The position numbers were made by a program, and so were the translations under genes. Shown piece after piece: positions 22,637 to 35,148 of a stretch of 64,000 bases of DNA. Within the stretch, counting starts at the first letter, position 1, and each line of letters opens with the position of its first letter. Location of the stretch: the NCBI GenBank assembly GCA_037783415.1, contig JAZGTN010000007.1, forward strand, positions 2,253,501 through 2,317,500, in the 5' to 3' direction. The stretch is from Leptasterias polaris (Eukaryota > Echinodermata > Asteroidea > Forcipulatida > Asteriidae). The notes below the pieces were generated by a model. It was not told the origin of the DNA. It did not search any database and saw only the letters and a list, made by a program, of their open reading frames with translations.

Positions 22637-22681
22637 CGACCCTAGCAGAGTCTTTCTTCGAGAAAGACTCTGCTAGGGTCG
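22637..22681. repeat. Perfect hairpin of Penelope-end type
   Basis: Two 21-base arms (CGACCCTAGCAGAGTCTTTC... and its exact inverse) around a 3-base loop. It is followed by GGTCGAAATGT, which is interrupted by the foldback element. Confidence 0.85.
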
Positions 22682-22739
22682 AAATGTATGGGGCGCCGTT
22701 TGTCAATTAATTGTTTAGCGTATTTTTGACGTGTTTTTA

Positions 22740-23600
22740 CCATGGTTTGTAATAATTAGATGTAAACCATAGAAAGTGCTGTCAATTTATTTTGTGGTTT
22801 ACATACCATAAATTTACAATCAAAGCTTATAAATTATGGTTTATAAACCATGAAAATTGAATCATCATAAAACATGGTTTATAAACCATGGTTTATAAAC
22901 CATGAAAATTGAAGCGTCATAAAACATGGTTTATAAACCATGAAAATTTAAGCACCTTCAAAACATGGTTTATAAACCATAAAAATTTAAGCATAATAAA
23001 ACATGGTTTACAAATCATGGTTTATAAACCATGAAAATTTAAGCATCTTCAAAACATGGTTTATAAACCATAAAAACGTGTGTCACAAATCATGGTTTAT
23101 AAACCATAAAAATCGTGTGTCACAAATCATGGTTTATAAACCATAAAAATCGTGTGTCACAAATCATGGTTTATAAACCATGAAAATCGTGTGTCACAAA
23201 TCATGGTTTATAAACCATAAAAATCGTGTGTCACATCATGGTTTATAAACCATGAAAATCGTGTGTTCACAAATCATGGTTTATAAACCATGAAAATCGT
23301 GTGTTCACAAATCATGGTTTATAAACCATGAAAATCGTGTGTCACAAATCATGGTTTATAAACCATGAAAATCGTGTGTTCACAAATCATGGTTTATAAA
23401 CCATGAAAATCGTGTGTCACAAATCATGGTTTATAAACCATGAAAATCGTGTGTTCACAAATCATGGTTAAACCATGAAAATCGTGTGTCACAAATCATG
23501 GTTTATAAACCATGAAAATCGTGTGTTCACAAATCATGGTTTATAAACCATGAAAATCGTGTGTCACAAATCATGGTTTATAAACCATAAAAAACCGTGT
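22740..23600. repeat. Palindromic minisatellite, left foldback arm
   Basis: About 25 copies of CATGGTTTATAAACCATG, each itself a palindrome, separated by AAAATCGTGTGTCACAAAT-like spacers (period ~37-40 bp). The outer part has different spacers (TTTAAGCATCTTCAAAA). Confidence 0.95.
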
Positions 23601-24578
23601 CCGAATTATAAACGGCTACAGCTACGTGTGTGTAGGGGAAAAGCGAATCAAACGTGTAACCTTGTGCAAACAGACTATAAGATGAGACTAGTGTGACCAC
23701 AAAGAACATTTTGATGGTTTTGTATATATAAGCATCATTATAGAGTGTTTTTTTAGAGGACAAGCACAAAAAATATAATAATACCGGGACGCACTCACAG
23801 TGTACAAAAAGCTTTAGTTATAGTATTTATAAAATTCTTCCCTTGTTAACGGAGAAACAAGTAAGGAAATTAAAGCTTTAAAGAACGTATGAGGCGATAT
23901 GTGGATAGTTCTTAATAGGGAAGGGGGGGGGGGTGGAAATGTTTTGGTTAAGGGAAAAAGGCAAAATTAAATGGGGAACAGGTGTTGGTGGGGGTGGGGT
24001 TTGGATAAGATGGAGGGTGTGAAAAGGAAACTGCCAAAAGACACATTGAACCGAGATGCACCAAGGAGCGGGAAATTCGAAACTGAATCAGGTGCTAGAA
24101 GATAGATTGGCAGCGAGAGGGAGTGAAGGGAAAACACATGTTGTCTGTGTGGTCTCTGGTAGTAAATCATCCCTGACTGTCTAAATGTTGTTATGGGGTG
24201 GGAGACAAGTGTCTCTGTATGCAGATACTCAGGCAATGGTTACAACAGAGCTAATGTTGATGTTTTTATGAAACTTCATGAAGGATTGAGGGGGAGTGGG
24301 TTTTGGAAAGGGGGGGTTTTGGTTTTCGGGGGAAGGGGTTGTTGGAATTCACTAAAAGGAACTTTTATCCGGTGATAATATGTTGAGCCACTTTTTTTTA
24401 TTCCTTTAATGGAATGGCTCAAAACATATTTTCAGTGCGTTATATAAGCTGCACCTCATCAGTCACCATTCTGGCTTATGTATCCTTTATTATGAAAGAT
24501 TTGCAACAAGGAGTGATCAAAATGTAGCTTGTTAGAGTAGAAGGATCCAGCGAGATTAGTATTTTTCGTTTGTTTTTA
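23601..24578. other. Foldback element, left interior
   Basis: The inverted repeat continues briefly (ACCGTGTCCGAATT, CTACAGCTACG). The rest is G-rich unique sequence without a recognised gene. Confidence 0.4.
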
Positions 24579-24584
24579 GTTAAA

Positions 24585-25156
24585 TATGGTGTTCCATATG
24601 TGCCACTCCTTCCGTCGCCTTTTCAATTTTGTCCGTCGCCTTTTCAATTTTGTCCGTCGCCTTTTCAATTTTCTTCCGCCGCCTTTTCAATTTTGTCCGT
24701 CGCCTTTTCAATTTTCTTCCGTCGCCTTTTCAATTTTGTCCGTCGCCTTTTCAATTTTCTTCCGTCGCCTTTTCAATTTTGTCCGTCGCCTTTTCAATTT
24801 TTCAGGCGCATTTTTTTTCTGAAATGGCCACATGACTGTCACATGATGACCATGTGATGATTTGTTGCCAAAGAAAAATGATTGGATACCTCAACCATAC
24901 TGTCTATGTACAGGCTTTGCTTAGTAAATCAAGAATGAAACTGAAAAAGGATATTATCGTAGTTATCTGGTCTCGACTGTGGATGAAGCAACGTATACAT
25001 TTTGGCAACTGCGGTATGCCTCCCAAAGGTCGAATTTCCTTCGGAGTCATGTGATAGTCACCTGGTAGTCACGTGGACCCACGATGGAAAAATTGAAAAG
25101 GCGACGGACAAAATTGAAAAGGCGACGGAAAGGAGTGGCACATATGGAACACCATA
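24585..25156. mobile_element. Nested MITE with minisatellite terminal repeat
   Basis: TATGGTGTTCCATATGTGCC at the left and its inverse at the right, with exact GTTAAA duplications on both sides (24579-24584, 25157-25162). The left end carries about nine units of TCCGTCGCCTTTTCAATTTT; the right end has two. Confidence 0.85.
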
Positions 25157-25162
25157 GTTAAA

Positions 25163-26040
25163 CGTAATCTCGTCTGGATCCAAACCCTGTTGTTTCTTTA
25201 ATTTATTGTACCAAACTGTTGTTCTTGGAGTAATTCAACCAGGATTTGCAAGTTCTGTTAGTCCATTTCTTTGAGTATGTTTTCTTCGGTTGAATCTTGC
25301 AATCTAGCCCGAATTATTTGGTCTTTTATGTTCTTTTGTCTTTTGTAGGCCAACAGAGGTGCACAGGGAAGAGTTTGTTAAGGAGATCATTGTCATTTAT
25401 TAAGTGCCAGTGTTTAAACAGTGCACGTTTGAGATTAGAGTGGTGTATTTGTGGGAAGAAAGGCAAGATAAAAACAAGGGGCGGATTCGTTTCCTTCTTG
25501 ATGTTAAGGACCCGCTGCCGCCGGTGCAACTACGGCTGCCACGGCTGCCGATGGAACTATGGCTGCCGTTGCCGGAAAATGACTTGCCGTGTGATCTACG
25601 ACAAGTAAAGTACTTCGGAGGGCCTCTACTACAGCAGTAACAACTAGCCTTTCCACGTTCGTTGTTGCTTCGGCCATTGTCACATCACATTTAATTGTTC
25701 CCCCGGCCGGGCCCGCAATGGGCGCAAACAAACTCCGACTTGTCTCTAAGATTGTTAAGAAGAGTCGTCTAGGAACCAGACTACTTCGTGATTGGTTTCC
25801 TCGAGCCTCTGCCGGCATGCCGCATGGCACGCGGTGCATTACATCATTGCTAGCTCGCATGGGGAACCGATCAGAATTGGGAAGGAGGTTTCAATGAGAC
25901 GATGTGAGCCGTATCCGAATTGGCGGCTACAGCTACAGCTACGGCTGTTGCTAAGGATGTTGCTAAGGATGTCCTATACTTCAACGCATGATGACGCGGA
26001 AATCTAGCCGTAGCCGTAGCTGTAATCGTTAATTCGGACA
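25163..26040. other. Foldback element, right interior
   Basis: Unique sequence with overlapping open frames on both strands around a GCCGCCGGTGC... stretch (25500-25600). No family recognised; reading-frame bias is explained by GC-rich repeats. GGCTACAGCTACAGCTACGG repeats lie at 25925-26020. Confidence 0.4.
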
Positions 26041-27130
26041 CGGTTTTTTATGGTTTATAAACCATGATTTGTGACACACGTTTTTTATGGTTTATAAACC
26101 ATGATTTGTGAACACACGATTTTCATGGTTTATAAACCATGATTTGTGACACACGATTTTTTGGTTTATAAACCATGATTTGTGACACACGATTTTCATG
26201 GTTTATAAACCATGATTTGTGACACGATTTTTATGGTTTATAAACCATGATTTGTGACACACGATTTTTATGGTTTATAAACCATGATTTGTGACACACG
26301 TTTTTTATGGTTTATAAACCATGATTTGTGAACACACGATTTTCATGGTTTATAAACCATGATTTGTGAACACACGATTTTCATGGTTTATAAACCATGA
26401 TTTGTGAACACACGATTTTCATGGTTTATAAACCATGATTTGTGACACACGATTTTTATGGTTTATAAACCATGATTTGTGACACACGATTTTCATGGTT
26501 TATAAACCATGATTTGTGAGCACACGATTGTCATGGTTTATAAACCATGTTTTATGATGCTTCAATTTTCATGGTTTATAAACCATGATTTATAAACCAT
26601 GTTTTGAGGATGCCTAAATTTTCATGGTTTATAAACCATGAATCATGATTTGTAAACCATGTTTACATTTTTATGGTTTATAAACCATATGTTTTGAAGA
26701 TGCTTAAATTTTCATGGTTTATAAACCATGATTTGTAAACCATGTTTTGATGCTTAAATTTTTATGGTTTATAAACCATGTTTTGAAGATGCTTAAATTT
26801 TCATGGTTTATAAACCATGTTTTGAAGGTGCTTAAATTTTCATGGTTTATAAACCATGATTTGTAAACCATGTTTTATTATGCTTAAATTTTTATGGTTT
26901 ATAAACCATGTTTTGAAGGTGCTTAAATTTTCATGGTTTGTAAACCATGTTTTATGACGCTTCAATTTTCATGGTTTATAAACCATGGTTTATAAACCAT
27001 GTTTTATGATGATTCAATTTTCATGGTTTATAAACCATAATTTATAAGCTTTGATTGTAAATTTATGGTATGTAAACCACAAAATAAATTGACAGCACTT
27101 TCTATGGTTTACATCTAATTATTACAAACC
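26041..27130. repeat. Palindromic minisatellite, right foldback arm
   Basis: Inverted counterpart of 22740-23600, with the same TTTATAAA-centred 18-mer palindrome and the same inner-to-outer spacer order. Confidence 0.95.
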
Positions 27131-27210
27131 ATGGTAAAAACACGTCAAAAATACGCTAAACAATTAATTGACAAACGGCGCCCCATAGAAATGTCAGGCC
27201 TTTAAATATT

Positions 27211-27569
27211 TTGCATTTATACCTTAGGTCCTTTTGGTTGGTAAGCCAATTATATTTTCATAAAAACTGCACCACCACTAATCTTATCTATCTAATATCT
27301 TGCCGAGTTTGTGGTGTTCAATATATAGGTGAAACAAGAACTACACTCAAGAGGCGTTTCTACGGCCACAGATCCAGAAGCTGGATACACATGTAGGACA
27401 CCACTTCAATCTTCCTAGTCACTCTATTTCTGACATGAATTTACAGGGCATTGAGGCACTAGGTAACCACAGAGAGACTGTTCGTCTGAGTAGGAAGAAA
27501 CTGTGGATAAGGCACCTCCAGACCATTCAACCCCATGGTTTGAACATCCATGAAGGAAATGACTATTAA
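27211..27569 (+). pseudogene. Penelope-like retroelement, GIY-YIG endonuclease remnant
   Basis: LIYLISCRVCGVQYIGETRT has the GIY-YIG-type signature with its Cys pair, followed by TTLKRRFYGH. After a frameshift near 27385 it continues as VGHHFNLPSHSISDMNLQGI through RKKLWIRHLQTIQPHGLN to TAA. This is the C-terminal endonuclease of Penelope-like elements; the reverse transcriptase is absent. Confidence 0.8.
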
Positions 27570-29040
27570 TAACCTTTTGTCTTTGCCTTTTCATTTTCCC
27601 TTACAGATATCCACATCTTTAGTTTGCCTTATTTACTAATTATCTACTTTTTCTCCCTTATCCAACCTTCCATTTTGTCCTTTGTGTTTCCAACTTCTTG
27701 CGAGCCAGCCCCTATCTTCCATAACCCCCCCCCCCCCCCCCTTTGTCTCCATAATCCCTGATTACCCCCTGATTTTTCTGAATGCTTTCTGCTTCTCTCT
27801 CTCTCTCTCTATTCTTGTATTTCCACTTGACTGCTCTTGTAAAGTACTGCTCTTGGAAACAAAAATTATACACTTGACTGCTCTTGTTACACTTGTATAC
27901 ATGTTTCTGTGTAAGTGGTGTTTGAAGCTTTGCATGGTGTTGAAAGTAAGTACCCGCAAGTTCACTACTATTTACATTTATAGCTATAGTTACTTCTTAT
28001 GTTTCTGTGTGCTGTGTTGTCATTTTAGCCTCCGAGAAAGACTCTGCCAGGGTCGAAATGTCAGGCCACTAACTAATTTTTGCAAAAACTGTAGTAGTAA
28101 ACTTGCGGGTACAACCATTTATATAAAACTTGTTTGGGAGAAGTGTTGGTTCTGAGAAGAACCGGTGTGGTCTTGACATTTCGAACAGTATATTCTGCTC
28201 GTCTTCAGGAGAATACTATGTTCAAATGAACCCCCTTAACTGTAGTCCGTCAGTTTTGCAAACATATATCGCTCCACAGGGCTGGTCATAAACAGCAGAG
28301 TTAAACACACTACAGCTACACCAGTACACGAAGGCTACGTATTACAACAAGGTATGTGTGCAGTTGTGGTCAAACTAGCCCCTTCCCTCTCCCCACCCCC
28401 CCTTGTCTCCTTCTTCACTGTTCATCCTATTATGCTTTTTCTATGTGCTTTTTGCCTCTCACTCTCTTTTCTTTCCATATAACAGCTGCTGTTACACCAG
28501 TTTATCTGTTTTTGTATGTTGATTTGTCACTTTGGCCTTCGAGAAAGACTCACTAGGTTCAAAACGTCAGGCCATCAACTATTTTTCCCAATTTCATTTT
28601 CAGGGATGAGACATTTCGGACTTATTTTGATGTCAGACTTTCTTTTTACAAAATTTTATTTACAACATTTTAAATACTGCTCTAGTGTTGACGATACTGT
28701 TTTCTCAGCAAGTCCACACTGTATTCAGCTGAAACTTGTCTATGTGACTTTTACTGTATCTTTGTTCTTCTTCTTTAAGCAGGGTAAGTGTTGCACGCTC
28801 GAGCTCTGATTGTTACCGTTTATTTTAAGGGTTTTAGGCCCCCTCTGTCCATATATTTGCTACCAGTGTGTAGCTCTTGTTTTATAGATTGCTCTAGTCT
28901 CGTGTTTAATTATCTTGGATTTTGCATTTTGGAGGTTTTTTTCGGTAGGAGTTTTTCCCTTCGTTGTTGGTTTTTGCCATGGCTAGCCACTATGGCTAGT
29001 CAAGTGAGAACTAACAATTCAATTCAATTCAATTCAATTC
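27570..29040. other. Penelope 3' region and unassigned DNA
   Basis: Has poly-C (27727-27741), CT-rich stretches and two GAGAAAGACT...GGTCGAAATGTCAGGCC-type motifs (28030-28070, 28540-28573), consistent with repeated Penelope termini. Short AATTC repeats lie at 29019-29044. No gene recognised. Confidence 0.5.
28148..28209 (-). ncRNA. Hammerhead-like motif, copy 3 (candidate)
   Basis: On the - strand: CTGAAGACGAGCAGAATATA, CTGTTCGAAATGTC, then a GGTTC/GAACC hairpin. Stem II (CGAGCAG/CTGTTCG) is well formed, but the ribozyme core is not canonical. Confidence 0.35.
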
Positions 29041-29870
29041 AATTCAACAATGGGGTGCCCTCCGACTCCTTTGTTGCAATGTCTCGCAAGAACGGAGTTG
29101 CTTTCCATACGAATCAATAAATTCCTCTAAACAATTACCTTAAATATCTGTCCAAATGCATGCCCAATGTCCACTTTGTCTCGGCCTCACGCATTTCCAA
29201 TGGGCGCATAGCAGTGTACATGAGATCCCGAGTCGATGTGGAAGAAGCCGTGTTTCACCACGATAACCAATACATTGAAATAACACCCCTTGTTAAACCT
29301 GCCACCTGGATTGTATTTTCCAATGTATACCCAGAAATCCCCAACTCCATTCTTGCAGATAATATGTCTGATTTTTGTAGACTTATATCTCCGATCCGAC
29401 CCATTTCCCTGGGATTAAAAGAACCTAAATCATCTCATGTGGTGTCTTTAAGAAGACAGGGCTTTGTCTTAATCGATCCAAACATCACAATCCCTGATCT
29501 AGCAATTTAACCAACAGTGGTGTTAATTGGCGAGTTTTTCTTTCAACCGAATCGGCCAATTGTTTCAATTGCGGGGAAATTGGTCATCTCAGTTGAGCCT
29601 GCAAAAAGAACACAGGCCCATCTAATCAAACACCAAGCCCAACTCGGACGATAATCCTTTAGACCCCACCCCAGTTTTCAACCACTCCAGGGGCAAGTCC
29701 GACCCGAAACACCCTGCCAAAAAATCCCCCCCCCCCCCAAACAAAAAACAAAAAACAAAACAAAACAAAACAAAACGGAAAGAGCTACCATGTCTAGTTC
29801 ATCCCGCCCTTCCTCCTCCGAATTCCCCACCGGTCCTAGAGCTAAGCGCCCTGCTCCGTCTCCTGTTCCC
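29041..29870 (+). pseudogene. LINE ORF1 (gag-like) remnant with CCHC knuckle
   Basis: The frame SFVAMSRKNGVAFHTNQ, then a stop, then VHFVSASRISNGRIAVYMRS through LRRQGFVLIDPN, resembles the gag-like ORF1 of LINE-type retrotransposons. A shifted frame at about 29555-29600 reads ANCFNCGEIGHLS, stop, ACK, a CCHC zinc knuckle broken by a stop. It ends at the inverted-repeat junction. Confidence 0.6.
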
Positions 29871-31406
29871 GATATATAAAAAACAGTAGACAAAAATGCA
29901 GTGTTTTTGACGGGAAGCGGGATAATCAGTAAAACAGATAATATGACTATAGGGTTGAATGGAAGAAGCTTATAGGCCTATATGGAATATGCGTTTCCAT
30001 TTTTCTGTATTTGTGCTGTATCTGGTTCAATGGAAACCAGATCGAAAGACTACTTATTGTTTTCGTATACAAAAATTCGCAATTACCTAGTTTTACGTCA
30101 TTCTATGACAGTTAAACGTGGAATAGTCGATTACCACTTTAAGCTACCGTAGGTTGGTGACCAAGTCAACGGTACAGACAACACAGAATGAACATTTCAA
30201 AAAGTCACACACTTGAATCATTTTAGTCTGATTTATGTCATTGCACAACTACAAGTAAATTACACTCAATTATTAAAGCAATAAGTTTGAATGACTTTAA
30301 AGAGTTTGGAACGCTAGGTGGCAGCAGACTGAAAGGGACATTTTTTATAATGTACGTAGTTTTGAATAAATGAACATTTCCGAGAATGTTTTTTTTGGGT
30401 AGACGTCTGGGTGCCACTTAGCGTGCCTCAAAATATACAATTAATACGTTGAGTAAAGACAGTTTACCTTACTTTGAGTTTAAAATATTAGCAATAGTTA
30501 TACAAACACATACGGAGCTATGGATATGCCATGAGACTTGTTGAGATCCCGAGATAATTATCGCAGGATGATGACGTCATAAACGTAAAATGACAACATC
30601 CCGGAATAATTTATTTCGGCATGACGACATCCTGAAAGTTGGATTTCCTCTTCAAGATATATTTTATGTTAAGGATGAAAACATCCAGAAAGAAGGATAT
30701 TATCGGCTATTATCTCGGGGAGACGACATCTAGAAAGTACGTTGTCGTCTTAATAAAGAATTTTTTTTTTATTGGAATGTAGGTCTCCATCCTTACTTGT
30801 CTTTGAGAGTCCTTGGCTTCACAACCCATCAGGCACTAAACAAGTCACCGTTTTTAATTAAACAGTCAGTACTCCGCCATTTTGTGTATTTTTGTAATCT
30901 AAAAATTCCAAGTTCTCCAACTACACCTAGCCAAATAGCACACGCCAACTGTCATGTTACCATTATTGGAGTTTTTTTTTTTCACAAAAATAAATCCATC
31001 AAGGACAAGGTCTCCCAGTTTATGAATTCATCATCCTGCGGTAAACTTATGCTAGGATCTCAAAAGTCGTATGGCAATTTCTAAGTAATAGAAACTGTCA
31101 GTTTTTATTCTTCATTTCTAATGCATGATTGTATTAATCCGGAAAACGTACACTTCAATGTCAATCTCAAAGCTAACTTTGAATGAACTTGATACCAGTA
31201 CAGGTTGTCCGTATGGAACACTAGTATGCATGGTAATATTTTTTTTAACGATTGGCCAAATTTGAAAGTAGAATATTGCTTTTAATATACAAAACATTCC
31301 TTACAACAATTATTTTGAGTTTTCTCAAAAACGTGACCAACTTTATTTCACAGGTTGTTTAAATGTTTTTTAAATGTTTCCAGAATTTGAAATATTCGGC
31401 ATTCTC

Positions 31407-31465
31407 CTGAAGACGAGCATTCTGCTCGAAACGTCGATACCTTACAGGCTCTTCTCAGCAGAGCC
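31407..31465 (+). ncRNA. Hammerhead-like motif, copy 4 (candidate)
   Basis: CTGAAGA, stem CGAGCA-TTC-TGCTCG, AAACGTCGATACC, then a GGCTC/GAGCC hairpin. It is the right-arm counterpart of 6421-6476 and has the best-formed stem II of the four. Confidence 0.35.
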
Positions 31466-32003
31466 AACACTTCCCCAAAAGATTTCCTGGTTTTACTTGC
31501 AAGTTTATCTGTTATAGTTTTTCCTTAAGAATTAATGGTTTGTACTTGAGGTTACGAATGTTGCTTTTTCGATATCAATAATGTCTCATACCTCTAACAT
31601 CTACCACATTATACCACGTTAAATAGTGAGTCAATTATAATAGAAGCAGTTTATATAGTTTACATCAACTTTGTTTGAAAACTTAAGGGAACAAAATTAA
31701 AGACATAAAATCACGATAAAAGTGCATTGGTGGATCGAGTGTTAATGTCCACTTTCTATAAGGAAATTTGTGCTAAAGTACACACTTTATTTACCATTTT
31801 AAAAATCTTTGAAAACGCCAAAAACACCAACAAGTGTAGTTAACTCTACTTGCGAAGCGCTGACCAACAAGTTAAACAACTTTTCACATTTAAATATTGT
31901 GCCCTAAATAGAGATAAAACGGATACCATTTTTTTAATTTTATTTTTTAAACTTTATCAATAATTTATCGCGCATACTATATTTTTTTTCTTCAAATGTT
32001 TGG

Positions 32004-32218
32004 ATATAGACGATGTGACCTCTGTTTACATTCAAACCGCCCTCTGTTGACAAGTCTGTTGTCCAAGTCATGTTCCGCCGGGCAAAAAGACGCGTAGTCA
32101 TTGTAATATTGCGTGTACTTTCTAGCTGGCTGTCAAGTACACAAAGGTTTTGCCCGGCGACATGCGCGCGCATCATGTTATGATTTTCAAATGACGTCAG
32201 AGGTCACATCGTCTATAT
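32004..32218. mobile_element. MITE, right arm only
   Basis: Perfect 21-bp terminal repeats (ATATAGACGATGTGACCTCT...). The left-arm site (near 5833) is empty. It may target TA. Confidence 0.85.
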
Positions 32219-32399
32219 AAACGTTAGAATCAGAAAAAACTAAATCCCTATGGTAAGTTCATGTTTAACCCATGATCTCTTTGTTGTGTACTCATCAAGG
32301 CAACACTATCGATGCTAAAATCATCGCTAAAAGCAAACTACTTGGTTTGTACTTGAGATAAAACACCTGAGGTCTACACAATGCAGGGACTTAGACCTT

Positions 32400-32570
32400 A
32401 GACCTTATGCATATGACGTCATTTGAGTAGGGCGCCCTTACCTAGAGGTCAAAAGGAAGATGCTCATTGGCCAGTCTTGTGCGCCGCGCGTACAAATCAG
32501 CGCGTTTCCATTGTTTCATCATCAGTTTACCTCTAAGATGGCGGCTTGGTGACGTCAATGCATAAGGTCT
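32400..32570. mobile_element. MITE inside first satellite unit, right arm only
   Basis: Terminal repeats AGACCTTATGCATATGACGTC / AGACCTTATGCATTGACGTC bound 171 bp and split a satellite unit that is continuous in the left arm (near 5665). Confidence 0.8.
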
Positions 32571-34705
32571 ATTATGTGGACTTACACACGTCCACACTTT
32601 TTATAATTTTTTTAAATAATTTTTTTAAATCGTTGAGGAATATGCATATTATTTTAAGTATTATTTCAATGGAATGTCTACAGAGTGACTGCAATGGACC
32701 CGAGAGCAAAAGAGGTCCACACAATGCAAGGACTTGAAACACAATGTGGACTTATTATACACGTCCACACATTATTATTATTTTTTTTTTACATCGTTGA
32801 AGAATATATTTATACATTTTAAGTGTACAGATCAAAGGAATGTCTACAGAGTGACTGCAATGGACCCGAGAGCAAAAGAGGTCCACACAATGCAAGGACT
32901 TGAAACACAATGTGGACTTATACACGTCCACACATTTTTTTGTTTTTTGTTTACATCGTTGAAGAATATATTTATATATGTTAAGTGTACAGATCAAAGG
33001 AATGGCTACAGAGTGACATCATGAACCCGAGAGCAAAGAGGTCCACACAATGCAAGGACTTGAAACACAGTATGGACTTATACACGTCCACATATTTTTT
33101 GTTTTTACATCGTTGAAGAATATGTTTATATATTTTATGTGTACAGATCAAAGAAATTTCTACATAGTGACAGCATGGACTCGAGAGCAAAAGAGGTCCA
33201 CACAATGCAAGGACTTGAAACACAGTGTAGACTTGTACACGTCCACACAATTGTTATACATTTTTTTGGTTTACATCATTGAAGAATATGTTTATATATG
33301 TTAAGTGTACAGATCAAAGGAATGGCTACAGAGTGACATCATGAACCCGAGAGCAAAGAGGTCCACACAATGCAGGGACTTGAAACACAGTATGGACTTA
33401 TACACGTCCACATATTTTTTGTTTTTACATCGTTGAAGAATATATTTATATATTTTATGTGTACAGATCAAAGAAATTTCTACATAGTGACAGCATGGAC
33501 TCGAGAGCAAAAGAGGTCCACACAATGCAAGGACTTGAAACACAGTGTAGACTTGTACACGTCCACACAATTGTTATACATTTTTTTGGTTTACATCATT
33601 GAAGAATATGTTTATATATGTTAAGTGTACAGATCAAAGGAATGGCTACAGAGTGACATCATGAACCCGAGAGCAAAGAGGTCCACACAATGCAGGGACT
33701 TGAAACACAGTATGGACTTATACACGTCCACATATTTTTTGTTTTTACATCGTTGAAGAATATGTTTATATATTTTATGTGTACAGATCAAAGAAATTTC
33801 TACATAGTGACAGCATGGACTCGAGAGCAAAAGAGGTCCACACAATGCAAGGACTTGAAACACAGTGTAGACTTGTACACGTCCACACAATTGTTATACA
33901 TTTTTTTGGTTTACATCATTGAAGAATATGTTTATATATGTTAAGTGTACAGATCAAAGGAATGGCTACAGAGTGACATCATGAACCCGAGAGCAAAGAG
34001 GTCCACACAATGCAGGGACTTGAAACACAGTATGGACTTATACACGTCCACATATTTTTTGTTTTTACATCGTTGAAGAATATGTTTATATATTTTATGT
34101 GTACAGATCAAAGAAATTTCTACATAGTGACAGCATGGACTCGAGAGCAAAAGAGGTCCACACAATGCAAGGACTTGAAACACAGTGTAGACTTGTACAC
34201 GTCCACACAATTGTTATACATTTTTTTGGTTTACATCATTGAAGAATATGTTTATATATGTTAAGTGTACAGATCAAAGGAATGGCTACAGAGTGACATC
34301 ATGAACCCGAGAGCAAAGGGGTCCACACAATGCAGGGACTTGAAAAACAGCGTGGACTTCCACACATTATTATTATTTTCTTTACATTGTTGAAGAATAT
34401 GTTTATATATGTTAAGTGTACAGATCAATGGAATGTCTACTGAGCGACTGCAATGGACCCGAGAGCAAAAGAGGTCCACACAATGCAAGGACTTGAAACA
34501 CAATGTGGACTTATACACGTCCACACATTTTTTTTGTTTTTGTTTACATCGTTGAAGAATATATTTATACATTTTAAGTGTACAGATCAAAGGAATGTCT
34601 ACAGAGTGACTGCAATGGACCCGAGAGCAAAAGAGGTCCACAAAATGCAGGGACTTGAAACACAGTGTGAACTTACACATGTTCACAAAGTGTTTTTTAA
34701 GTGTT
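32571..34705 (+). repeat. Satellite array with 320-bp higher-order period
   Basis: Units of ~160 bp carry GAGGTCCACACAATGCA...ACACGTCCACA and AGTGTACAGATCAAAG. From about 32980 to 34300 two alternating unit types form a 320-bp higher-order repeat in four nearly identical copies (starts spaced exactly 320 bp). Flanking units are more diverged. The many short open frames on both strands are repeat artefacts. Confidence 0.95.
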
Positions 34706-35148
34706 GACAATTATGTTTTTTCTGAAGTGCACAGAGTATGGAAAGTCCAAGGAGTGTATGCAACACAGAGGTGCGTGAGAATGCGTGTATTATCAGTCTG
34801 GTAACGCAGCGTCATTGCATGTATGTCTGTCCACTGAAACCATAGGGTTTGTAATACCAGTGCGTGTCTTTTTCCTCAGGGGACCCAGTGTACGATGACT
34901 CTTCTTATGGTATAGTGAATGCACTCATGGCATTGAAAAGGGGTCCATTCGATGCCTGAATGGTTTCTCACAAAAGTTAATGTTTTGCACCAGTGGTTAC
35001 AAACTATTCTGATTTGCCGAGATCTGGTGGTTGTAGTAGTTTACAGTAATGCTGTATGACTGTATGAAAACAAACAATTTGTTTGAAGGGGCGTTCCTTG
35101 TTGACTGTATTCCTGACCATTGAATTTTTTTTTCTTGCACACTTTGAT

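Larger units (their letters stand above)
22688..27186. mobile_element. Foldback (TU-like) element, 4.5 kb
   Basis: Terminal inverted repeats start ATGGGGCGCCGTTTGTCAAT and extend about 0.9-1.1 kb per arm. GAAATGT flanks both ends (22681-22687, 27188-27194) as a target duplication, and the flanking Penelope motif reads through if the element is removed. The arms are dominated by a palindromic minisatellite. The centre holds no recognisable transposase. Long inverted arms of tandem repeats match the foldback/TU elements described in sea urchins; family assignment is inference. Confidence 0.85.

Noticed and set aside
22740..23600. CRISPR-like array of regular repeats
   Set aside because: Repeats are palindromic, spacers are near-identical rather than unique, the array is mirrored at 26041-27130, and the DNA is eukaryotic.
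24570..24857. Phenylalanine-rich repeat protein
   Set aside because: Arises from the CCGTCGCCTTTTCAATTTT minisatellite at a MITE end; open in three frames.
25297..25860. Transposase gene inside the foldback element
   Set aside because: Overlapping frames in a GCC-rich repeat; no catalytic motif or zinc finger visible.
27682..28155. 157-codon hydrophobic open frame
   Set aside because: CT-rich, poly-C-containing Penelope 3' region; no start context or family.
33050..34710. Family of repeated ~84-149 codon open frames on both strands
   Set aside because: They recur every 320 bp as by-products of the satellite unit; no protein family and no codon conservation beyond DNA identity.
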